DNA from: SAR86 cluster bacterium
Lineage (GTDB): Bacteria > Pseudomonadota > Gammaproteobacteria > Magnimaribacterales > D2472
Assembly: GCA_016779505.1 (NCBI GenBank)
Contig: JADHNM010000052.1
Location: forward strand, 1-6,912
Length of the DNA: 6,912 bases
Direction of reading: 5' to 3'
The notes beneath the pieces were generated by a model, which saw nothing but the letters and a program-made list of their open reading frames with translations, ran no database searches and was not told the DNA's origin. How positions within the stretch are numbered: position 1 is the stretch's first letter; every line of letters begins with the position of its first letter. Positions 1 to 5,510 of this stretch are shown piece after piece. The translations under genes were made by a program, and so were the position numbers.

Positions 1-809
1 CTTTGATTATTGCTATTTCAATGCAATCAACGCCCTATGCAATTTCAGGTTCGCAAATTTTAGGAGGCCTTACATTTTCATTTCCGTTTGAGCATGCAGC
101 CTTAGCTCTCGCTGTGTTTGGTTTTACTGGCATTAGTTATGGAGAAATTATGGCATACACCTATTGGTGCCTAGAAAAAGGCTATGCAAAACATAATGGC
201 GATCAACAGGAAGTCAAAGCTTGGATTAAAGTAATGCAAACAGACGTCTGGGCAACAGTCTTTTTTGTAACCATAGGCACTCTTCCATTTTTTCTCCTAG
301 GCGCAGCCGTGTTAAATTCGTTGGGCCTTTATCCTCCCCCTGACGGCGATATCATTCAAACCCTCTTAAATATGTTCACTACAATTTTAGGAACTTGGGC
401 TAAATGGTTTTTTATTCCCTTGGCTTTTTTTGTTCTTTTCTCAACTTTGCTTTCTGGAACAGCAGCATTCACTAGAACAATTTCAGATTATCTAATTTCA
501 ATTGGCTTGATTACTGAAAAAGAAAATACCCGAACGCATTTAATTAAAATTATTGCATTTGTCATACCGTTGTTTTCATCCACTGCTTATTTTTTACTAC
601 CAAATCCAATTACCCTTTTGTTAATTGCTGGAATCTGGGCAGCACTTGGACTGCCAATAATTAACATTGGCGCTTTATATCTAACAAGCAAATTAAGTGA
701 GGAATTGCGGCCTAAACCAATTACAAAAATTATCTTATGGATCACCCTAATCTTGCAGGTTTCAATGGCAGGGTTAATTCTATACAGCCAAATAATTGGC
801 CTAAGCTAA
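1..809 (+). CDS. Nramp-like divalent metal transporter, C-terminal part (5' end outside window)
   Basis: Inner-membrane protein predicted to import divalent metal ions such as Mn2+ or Fe2+, probably by proton coupling as is known for Nramp proteins. The reading frame is open from the left edge (first full codon at position 3), so the true start lies upstream and the visible 268 codons are only the C-terminal portion. Hydrophobic helices alternate with short loops, around residues 31-50, 84-107, 119-130, 134-155, 181-199, 202-228 and 241-265 of the fragment. The stretch GEIMAYTYWCLEKGYA (residues 47-62) and the later helix with FSTLLSGTAAFTRTISD (146-162) match what I recall of a bacterial Nramp-like group with a YWCLEKGYA signature. 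The first-helix metal-binding DPGN-type motif of the family would be upstream and cannot be checked. The next gene begins 62 bases later on the same strand and is functionally unrelated. Family call fairly confident; metal specificity unknown. Confidence 0.75.
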   Translation, partial: LIIAISMQSTPYAISGSQILGGLTFSFPFEHAALALAVFGFTGISYGEIMAYTYWCLEKGYAKHNGDQQEVKAWIKVMQTDVWATVFFVTIGTLPFFLLGAAVLNSLGLYPPPDGDIIQTLLNMFTTILGTWAKWFFIPLAFFVLFSTLLSGTAAFTRTISDYLISIGLITEKENTRTHLIKIIAFVIPLFSSTAYFLLPNPITLLLIAGIWAALGLPIINIGALYLTSKLSEELRPKPITKIILWITLILQVSMAGLILYSQIIGLS

Positions 810-871
810 CATTTAATTTTTAAAAGCGCTCTTTATGACATAAAATGCACGACTGATTTAAGAGAGAGCAA

Positions 872-1537
872 ATGAACAAGCAAAATAACAAAAGATACTT
901 CATTCACCCAGAAGGGTGGAAGTTTGCAGGCATTTTATTTATTAGCTCCATGATTCTTTTATTTTTGTCTATGGCAATGGCCATCGTAGCAATTGGCTTT
1001 TTCCTTACAGTTTTTGTTCTATGGTTTTTTAGAGATCCTGAAAGAAAAACCCCACAAAATTCAAACTTAATTATTAGTTCTGCAGATGGAAAGGTCTGCT
1101 TGATTGATGAAGCTTATCCCCCAGCGGAAGTGCCTATTGAAGCAGAAAAGATGAAGCGAATTTGCGTCTTTATGAACGTATTTAACGTCCATGTAAATCG
1201 AAGCCCTGTTCAAGGGAGGGTAGAGCACATCGTATACAAAAAAGGTCAGTTCTTAAATGCAAGCCTAGATAAAGCAAGTGATAAAAATGAAAGAAGCAGC
1301 TTGGTTGTAAATGCTGACAATGGAGCCAAAATTGTAGTTGTTCAAATTGCCGGCTTAATCGCTAGGAGAATTCTAAGTTTTATTTCATCAAACCATCAAC
1401 TTGATCAGGGTGAAAGGTTTGGGCTCATCAGATTTGGTTCAAGAGTTGATATTTATATGCCATTAGATGCTGTTGAGAAATGTAAAGTTGGAGATAAGGT
1501 CGTTGCAGGTGAATCAATTTTAGCTGCCCTAAAATAA
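872..1537 (+). CDS. psd: Phosphatidylserine decarboxylase proenzyme, short type
   Basis: Converts phosphatidylserine to phosphatidylethanolamine at the inner membrane, the second step of PE synthesis. At 221 residues it matches the short Psd type, not the roughly 300-residue enzyme of E. coli. Two adjacent membrane segments lie at about residues 17-51, followed by FFRDPER (52-58), SADGKV (70-75) and the conserved block NVFNVHVNRSP (102-112), in which His107 is the likely catalytic histidine. Near the C-terminus, ERFGLIRFGSR (181-191) carries the Gly189-Ser190 self-cleavage site. Known chemistry of the family predicts a large beta chain and a roughly 32-residue alpha chain whose Ser190 becomes the pyruvoyl cofactor. 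The ATG at 872 has a purine-rich AGAGAGAG ribosome binding site at 861-868. The downstream pssA gene starts three bases after the stop codon, so the two are almost certainly co-transcribed. The alternative archaetidylserine decarboxylase is unlikely in a bacterium. Confidence 0.93.
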   Translation: MNKQNNKRYFIHPEGWKFAGILFISSMILLFLSMAMAIVAIGFFLTVFVLWFFRDPERKTPQNSNLIISSADGKVCLIDEAYPPAEVPIEAEKMKRICVFMNVFNVHVNRSPVQGRVEHIVYKKGQFLNASLDKASDKNERSSLVVNADNGAKIVVVQIAGLIARRILSFISSNHQLDQGERFGLIRFGSRVDIYMPLDAVEKCKVGDKVVAGESILAALK

Positions 1538-1540
1538 TAA

Positions 1541-2278
1541 ATGAAAAAATTAGATTTTAAGGTCCTTCTCCCTAACTTAATAACTCTAACAGGACTTAGT
1601 TTTGGTTTGAGCTCGATTAGGTTTGCTATTGAATTAGACTTTAATTTAGCCATTGTTTGTATTCTATTTGCTGGAGTATGTGATGTGTTGGATGGCATGT
1701 TAGCAAGGCATCTTCAAAGCCAATCTGATCTTGGCGCCCAGCTAGATTCTTTATCGGACTTCTTAAGCTTTGGAATTGCACCTGGCTTATTAATTTATAT
1801 GTCTATTTTTAATCAAGACCATGGCATTGGTGCATTTGCTGCCCTGGCTTTCATTATATTTTCTTGCTTAAGATTAGCTTTATATAATGTGAGATTAGAG
1901 AAATCGAAGACCACAGAGGGCGAGCCAGAGCATTTTTTTAGCGGCATTCCAACCCCTGTTGGAGCAATTTTGATTATGTTGCCATTAACGCATTCATTTA
2001 TGGGCTATAACTGGGCCTATGAAAACCTTAATTTTGTAGCGGGCTATATAATTTTAATAAGCGGCTTGCTAGTGAGCAGAATTCCAACATTTTCAATTAA
2101 AAGAAAACAGTTCTTTATTCAATCAAAGTTAGGATTTCTTGTTTTGTTTTCTATTATTGCTCTAAGCATGATCAATTTTCTCTGGATTACGATAAATGTT
2201 CTAGCTTTGATTTATTTGCTAACTATTCCTCTTTCTATAATAGCTTGGCAAAGCAGCCCTAACAGAGACTCCGCTTAG
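1541..2278 (+). CDS. pssA: CDP-diacylglycerol-serine O-phosphatidyltransferase (type II PssA)
   Basis: Integral membrane enzyme that transfers the phosphatidyl group from CDP-diacylglycerol to L-serine, releasing CMP and giving phosphatidylserine, the substrate of the Psd encoded just upstream. The complete CDP-alcohol phosphatidyltransferase signature is present: Asp48, Asp51-Gly52, Ala55-Arg56, eight residues, Gly65, Asp69 and Asp73, with the family spacing intact. The four aspartates bind the two metal ions and the substrates. The N-terminal PNLITLTGL (11-19) is typical of PssA, and several further hydrophobic helices follow through residue 236. Length 245 is normal. The start is three bases after the psd stop (TAATAA then ATG) with no clear Shine-Dalgarno sequence, which suggests translational coupling to psd. 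The stop codon TAG lies in the loop of a predicted terminator hairpin. The C-terminal tail, SSPNRDSA, is partly encoded by the terminator stem and is unlikely to be catalytically important. Confidence 0.93.
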   Translation: MKKLDFKVLLPNLITLTGLSFGLSSIRFAIELDFNLAIVCILFAGVCDVLDGMLARHLQSQSDLGAQLDSLSDFLSFGIAPGLLIYMSIFNQDHGIGAFAALAFIIFSCLRLALYNVRLEKSKTTEGEPEHFFSGIPTPVGAILIMLPLTHSFMGYNWAYENLNFVAGYIILISGLLVSRIPTFSIKRKQFFIQSKLGFLVLFSIIALSMINFLWITINVLALIYLLTIPLSIIAWQSSPNRDSA

Positions 2279-2295
2279 TTTAGCGGAGCTCTTTT
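2265..2295 (+). terminator. Intrinsic terminator of the psd-pssA operon, overlapping the pssA stop codon
   Basis: CTCCGCT at 2269-2275 pairs perfectly with AGCGGAG at 2282-2288 across a six-base loop. The stem extends with GAG (2265-2267) pairing to CTC (2289-2291) if A2268 bulges. Four Ts (2292-2295) follow at once. The GC-rich stem in AT-rich surroundings supports a real terminator. The pssA stop TAG (2276-2278) begins the loop. On the opposite strand no T-run follows the stem, so it should act mainly on rightward transcripts, although it also lies just beyond the end of the convergent leftward gene. Confidence 0.72.
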
Positions 2296-2307
2296 AATAG
2301 CAACTAA

Positions 2308-2904
2308 TTACTTAGTATATTTGTAGTAACCTTCTGTTGGGATCATGATGTGAGCATAATCTGTATCACGCATCATCACGTAGGGCTCGCCATGCATGAA
2401 GTCATCTGTAAAACTTGCAACTTCAGACGCCTCTTTAGGAATCAACATCAAGTGTGGGCCTGATTCAATCCACTCACCAGGAGTGGAGTCTTCTTTGCTC
2501 ATGACCAATGGAGTTGTATTATCTTCTCCAACATCACCATGCAACATCCACATAAAGGTGTAACGAGATAGTTCGGGTTTTTCATTTTTCATGAACGCTG
2601 CCATCCATTTTGCACCCTCGGCATCAAAACATGCGGGCATAGCATCATGCGCGCTTTTCCAACCTTTGGCAGGAACCGGTCTTGGATTTCCTGCTTGGCA
2701 GGTCCATCCATTTGTACCTTCTCGTATTACTTTTCCACTGCTGCCTATGATGGTTGCTTTATCACCCAAGAAGGATGGGGCTGCAGTTGAATAAGCCCAT
2801 ATTTGCCATTTATCAGAGGTATGAGGCCCATAAGGCTCATAAGCCGAAAGAGATATTGAGATAGAAATCATCACTAAAGAAAATAAGCTAAATTTTTTAT
2901 ACAT
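2308..2904 (-). CDS. Small secreted protein of unknown function with signal peptide
   Basis: Function not recognised. The 198-residue product has a lysine-bearing N-terminus and a hydrophobic core (residues 5-20) typical of a Sec signal peptide, with probable cleavage near SLS-AYE (20/21), so the mature protein of about 178 residues should be periplasmic or exported. The mature part has two cysteines (Cys69, Cys92) that could form a disulphide, the blocks GTNGWTC (63-69), MWMLHGD (118-124) and GPHLMLIP (149-156), and a C-terminal YAHIMIP (183-189). These blocks resemble secreted hypothetical proteins I recall from other bacteria, but I can attach no reaction to them. A longer reading from 2940 is possible. 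I chose 2904 because its ATG is preceded by AGGAGA (2917-2912) at seven bases and gives a proper signal peptide. The gene is the only leftward one, monocistronic, convergent with pssA and divergent from the gene at 2955. Confidence 0.85.
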   Translation of the reverse strand: MYKKFSLFSLVMISISISLSAYEPYGPHTSDKWQIWAYSTAAPSFLGDKATIIGSSGKVIREGTNGWTCQAGNPRPVPAKGWKSAHDAMPACFDAEGAKWMAAFMKNEKPELSRYTFMWMLHGDVGEDNTTPLVMSKEDSTPGEWIESGPHLMLIPKEASEVASFTDDFMHGEPYVMMRDTDYAHIMIPTEGYYKYTK

Positions 2905-2911
2905 TTTTGTT

Positions 2912-2917
2912 TCTCCT
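2912..2917 (-). promoter_or_regulatory. Ribosome binding site that fixes the start of the leftward secreted-protein gene
   Basis: Read on the - strand this is AGGAGA, seven bases before the ATG at 2904. It is the best Shine-Dalgarno match in the window and lies inside the longer alternative reading from 2940, so it supports 2904 as the true start. Confidence 0.75.
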
Positions 2918-2925
2918 GTAAACAC

Positions 2926-2933
2926 ACTATAGT
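2926..2933. promoter_or_regulatory. Palindromic -10-like element between divergent genes (possible bidirectional promoter)
   Basis: ACTATAGT is its own reverse complement, so both strands read TATAGT, close to the sigma-70 -10 consensus TATAAT. Used rightward (2928-2933) or leftward (2931-2926), it would place transcription starts about 15 bases before the ATG at 2955 and the ATG at 2904 respectively. No good -35 hexamer is visible at the usual distance on either strand (TTTTGT rightward, AAATAA leftward), so this is a suggestion from sequence symmetry and position only. Confidence 0.4.
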
Positions 2934-2954
2934 TATTCATAGAGTAATTTATTT

Positions 2955-3257
2955 ATGAATACATTTCTTAAAATTATTGCATATTTTTGTATCGCTACAA
3001 CACCCATCCAAATTTTCGTTGTTTTATGGGGTATACAAGTTGTGCTTTCATCTAATTATGAAGTTCTAACATTATCCAACATTGAATTTATTAAAAACTA
3101 TTTCACATTAGTACTACCAATAGTAGATTGGTTTTATTCATGGTTCTGGAATGCTTGGTTGAATTTTGTTTTTTCATTGCCGCTTATTCTCTCGCAAACA
3201 TTTAAAGCGATAGTTAGTACTTGGCTTGGTTTTTGGATACTCAAAAAAATAAATTAA
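2955..3257 (+). CDS. Small Trp-rich membrane protein of unknown function
   Basis: I do not recognise a family. The 100-residue product has one clear membrane helix at about residues 5-31, a polar link (32-47), a strongly aromatic hydrophobic region at about 49-79 that may form a second helix or hairpin, and a shorter hydrophobic segment (83-97) ending in LKKIN. It contains seven tryptophans (25, 59, 63, 65, 68, 90, 94), four of them clustered in DWFYSWFWNAW. The basic C-terminal residues suggest a cytoplasmic C-terminus by the positive-inside rule. The ATG has only a weak AGAG (2941-2944) upstream. The DUF3089 gene starts four bases after its stop, pointing to co-transcription and perhaps a shared role in the envelope. 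It is probably real because it fills the gap exactly and has no better competitor, but no homology supports it. Confidence 0.65.
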   Translation: MNTFLKIIAYFCIATTPIQIFVVLWGIQVVLSSNYEVLTLSNIEFIKNYFTLVLPIVDWFYSWFWNAWLNFVFSLPLILSQTFKAIVSTWLGFWILKKIN

Positions 3258-3261
3258 TACC

Positions 3262-4416
3262 ATGAAAAGAACCCTTCTTATTTTTGCATGCCTTCTTCTA
3301 GCTTTTATTGCATGGGTTTTTCCTTATATTGATGAACTGCGTGACCAGGGTCTAACAATGGATACAGCATATGGCTATTTCTTTGGTGGACCAGATCACC
3401 CTTTCGATCCTAATGATGCAGTTCCTCAACTTGATTATTCAAAAGTAAGCTCATGGGCATCTCTTCCATTTATAGAAGATGAGGCAGACTTGATTCCTGC
3501 AGGAGAAGAGGGCGCCGATCAACTAAACTCAAAAGTGGATGTATTCTTTGTCCATCCAACTGGATATTTAAAAGGACATTACTGGACTGACCCCCTCGAA
3601 GAAGAGTCAGCGACAAAAGAAAATACCCAATGGATGATGGCCAATCAAGCCAGTGCCTACAACGGTTGTTGTAGCATTTATGCTCCTCATTATCGTCAAG
3701 CATCTATTTATAGTTATTTTGGGACTGATGAACTTCGTGAGGAGGTTCATGCATTCGTTTATCAAGATGTAAAAAAATCTTTTGAGCACTTTATCGATAA
3801 CTTCAGCACTGGAAGACCATTTATTCTTGCAAGCCACAGTCAAGGCACGCATCATTCTATTAGATTGCTAGCAGAAGAAATCGATGGGACAGATTTATAC
3901 TCGAGGATGGTGGGAGCTTATATTATTGGCGGCACAATTTCTAAGGATAGAATAAATGAAATGAGCGATGTTTCTATTTGTGATAGCCCAGCGCAATTAG
4001 GCTGTCTCGTTCATTGGGATACATACAATGAAAACTATTTGAATAAGGAAATGCCAATTTATAGAAATAATATTTGTGTTAATCCTATCACCTGGAAAAA
4101 CGAAGGGAGCTTATCTGATCTTGCTGATGCGAGAGGTGCTGTCTATGTTTCAGGTGAATTTGCATTGGATTTCATTGGTGATGATGGCCCTAAGGGAGAA
4201 ACTTTTGGTCCTTTAGAGGCCCCGCTCAAGCAATATGTTCAAGCTCAATGCAAAAATGGATTACTTTTTGCATCTGATCAAACAGGAACCAGATTTCAGG
4301 CCTTTGGTGGCTCTGAAGGTAATTATCATGGTTTAGATTACGCGCTTTTTTATATGGATATTCGAGAGAATGCCATACTTAAAGTTAAGACTTACCTAGA
4401 CAATATTTCTCAATAA
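3262..4416 (+). CDS. DUF3089 family alpha/beta-hydrolase-like protein with N-terminal membrane segment
   Basis: Probable serine hydrolase of the lipase-like DUF3089 family; substrate unknown. Residues 3-22 form a hydrophobic signal or anchor segment, so the catalytic part should face the periplasm. Family hallmarks follow in order: DVFFVHPTGYL (93-103), ANQASAYN (128-134), YAPHYRQA (140-147), GRPFILASHSQGTHHS (184-199), VHWDTYNENY (250-259), ICVNPITW (271-278) and the C-terminal NYHGLDYALFYMDIREN (354-370). Ser193 is the expected nucleophile and His356 the expected catalytic histidine; the acid residue is not certain. The elbow reads Ser-His-Ser-Gln-Gly where Gly-x-Ser-x-Gly is usual. Six cysteines lie in the exported part (136, 137, 240, 248, 272, 330). 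Length 384 is reasonable. No Shine-Dalgarno sequence is visible; the start lies four bases after the preceding stop, so coupled translation is likely. The SMR gene follows after 14 bases. Confidence 0.85.
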   Translation: MKRTLLIFACLLLAFIAWVFPYIDELRDQGLTMDTAYGYFFGGPDHPFDPNDAVPQLDYSKVSSWASLPFIEDEADLIPAGEEGADQLNSKVDVFFVHPTGYLKGHYWTDPLEEESATKENTQWMMANQASAYNGCCSIYAPHYRQASIYSYFGTDELREEVHAFVYQDVKKSFEHFIDNFSTGRPFILASHSQGTHHSIRLLAEEIDGTDLYSRMVGAYIIGGTISKDRINEMSDVSICDSPAQLGCLVHWDTYNENYLNKEMPIYRNNICVNPITWKNEGSLSDLADARGAVYVSGEFALDFIGDDGPKGETFGPLEAPLKQYVQAQCKNGLLFASDQTGTRFQAFGGSEGNYHGLDYALFYMDIRENAILKVKTYLDNISQ

Positions 4417-4430
4417 GACAAAATTTATTT

Positions 4431-4754
4431 ATGTCAGCATATTTATCTTTATTAGGCGCAATTATTTTTGAAGTTGCAGGAACTTTAATGCTTCCTCTTA
4501 CAAAGGAGTTCTCTGAAAAGCTACCTACCGTCATTATGAGTGTTTGTTATTTTGCTTCGTTCTATTTCTTAACACTTGCTTTAAGAGCCATACCCCTTGC
4601 TATTGTTTATGCGTGTTGGAGTGGTTTAGGAGTATTATCAATTGCAGTTTTATCTTATTTTATTTATGGTCAGGGTTTAAGCTGGCAAGCAATTTTAGGA
4701 TTATTCTTAATAGTAAACGGAGTAATTCTTGTTAATATATATTCAACCCAATAA
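4431..4754 (+). CDS. Small multidrug resistance (SMR) transporter, EmrE-like
   Basis: Four-helix inner-membrane protein of 107 residues, the normal SMR length, which works as a dimer exchanging protons for cationic compounds. From memory of EmrE the two align without gaps over most of their length. The key residues match: Ala10, Ile11, the essential proton- and drug-binding Glu14, Gly17, Thr18, Tyr40, Tyr60, Trp63, Gly65 and Gly67, with CYFASF (39-44) and YACWSGLG (60-67) nearly as in EmrE. This favours a Qac-type exporter of lipophilic cations over the guanidinium-exporting Gdx/SugE subgroup, though natural substrates could be osmolytes or polyamines. It is a single SMR gene, so a homodimer is expected. 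It sits 14 bases after the DUF3089 gene and 18 before the crotonase gene on the same strand. No Shine-Dalgarno sequence is seen before the ATG; the preceding bases are A/T only. Confidence 0.9.
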   Translation: MSAYLSLLGAIIFEVAGTLMLPLTKEFSEKLPTVIMSVCYFASFYFLTLALRAIPLAIVYACWSGLGVLSIAVLSYFIYGQGLSWQAILGLFLIVNGVILVNIYSTQ

Positions 4755-4772
4755 CTCATCACTAAGGACAAT

Positions 4773-5477
4773 ATGACAGATTCAATTGCTACCCTATCTC
4801 AAGAAAATAATATTTCCATTATCAAGCTAGATGATGGTAAGGCTAATGCTTTTTCATACGACATGCTTTCTCAAGTTAATGAACTGTTGGCCAAGGTACC
4901 AAGAGACTCTGGAGCGCTTGTTATAACTGGAAGAGAAGGCTTGTTTTCAGGTGGATTTGATTTAAAAACATTAGCAACTGGTGATATGGAAAAAATTACA
5001 AAGATGGTGCAGTTGGGCTATCGTCTTCTGTTGGAACTTTTTTCATTTGATAGACCCATTGTTGCAGCTGTTTCAGGCCATTCAATTGCATTAGGTTTGT
5101 TCGTGACCTGCTCAGCAGATTATAGGATTGCTATAGATGGTCAATATGTATGCCAGGCAAATGAAGTTCGAAACAATATGGACATCCCAACACAAATCAT
5201 GGAAATTCTTAAGGCCAGAGTCAATAAAAATTATTTTTATCCTGCAGTTTTTCATGCAGATGCATATTCTGTTCAGGATTCAATTGCGGTAGGTTATATT
5301 GATGAAGTTGTGCCAGAGGACAAATTTATGGACAGGGTTATGGAGAAAGCTGCAGAATTAGCAACATTGCCACATCCCTTTTATGCCAATACAAAAAAAT
5401 CTGCTCAAGAGGATGTGAGGCAAAAGATTTCAGATGCGATAGAAAAATACGAAGAAATTACAGGGCTCAAGCAATAG
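4773..5477 (+). CDS. Crotonase-superfamily (enoyl-CoA hydratase/isomerase-like) protein with atypical active site
   Basis: Cytoplasmic CoA-thioester enzyme of 234 residues, slightly shorter than typical enoyl-CoA hydratases (about 255-260). The crotonase fold is marked by DDGKANAFS (20-28), the oxyanion-hole segment LFSGGFDL (57-64), RPIVAAVSGHSIALG (94-108), ADYRIA (115-120) and AIAVGYIDEVV-type sequence at 171-180. The acyl-CoA stabilising loops are therefore intact. Of the two acidic residues used by classical hydratases, the position matching rat Glu144 is Phe110 (GLFVTCSAD), whereas Glu131 (CQANEV) lies where Glu164 is expected. The DDGKANA, GGFDL and NEV blocks match a group of short bacterial crotonases of unclear reaction that I recall. 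It may be an isomerase, thioesterase or other acyl-CoA enzyme instead of a hydratase. The ATG is preceded by AAGGA (4764-4768) with four-base spacing. The acyltransferase gene follows after 33 bases. Confidence 0.87.
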   Translation: MTDSIATLSQENNISIIKLDDGKANAFSYDMLSQVNELLAKVPRDSGALVITGREGLFSGGFDLKTLATGDMEKITKMVQLGYRLLLELFSFDRPIVAAVSGHSIALGLFVTCSADYRIAIDGQYVCQANEVRNNMDIPTQIMEILKARVNKNYFYPAVFHADAYSVQDSIAVGYIDEVVPEDKFMDRVMEKAAELATLPHPFYANTKKSAQEDVRQKISDAIEKYEEITGLKQ

Positions 5478-5510
5478 AACTGAATATTAAAACGATATAG
5501 ACTAACCCCA

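Noticed and set aside
825..830. AGCGCT palindrome in the spacer between the transporter and psd
   Set aside because: Six bases is too short for a terminator stem, and the Ts that follow are only three.
841..846. TAAAAT as a -10 element for psd
   Set aside because: It is placed plausibly, 26 bases before the ATG, but no credible -35 is seen and such hexamers are common in AT-rich DNA, so it was not listed.
1453..1698. Open frame on the - strand across the psd-pssA junction
   Set aside because: It lies opposite two well-supported genes including catalytic motifs, and its product has no recognisable pattern.
2591..2794. Open frame on the + strand inside the leftward secreted-protein gene
   Set aside because: The opposite strand encodes a protein with a signal peptide and conserved blocks; this frame shows no domain or start signal.
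2905..2940. Twelve-residue N-terminal extension of the leftward secreted protein, starting at an ATG at 2940
   Set aside because: It would bury the signal peptide and the AGGAGA ribosome binding site inside the coding region. The ATG at 2904 explains both.
3470..3855. Two overlapping - strand open frames inside the DUF3089 gene
   Set aside because: They oppose recognised family motifs in the + strand gene and look like chance frames.
4544..4735. Second + strand frame inside the SMR gene
   Set aside because: The SMR frame keeps all EmrE key residues; the alternative is Cys/Ser-rich and without pattern.
5496..5501. TATAGA as a -10 element before the acyltransferase gene
   Set aside because: It has no matching -35 (AATAGA at 17 bases) and would give a leader of only a few bases; read-through from the crotonase gene is simpler.
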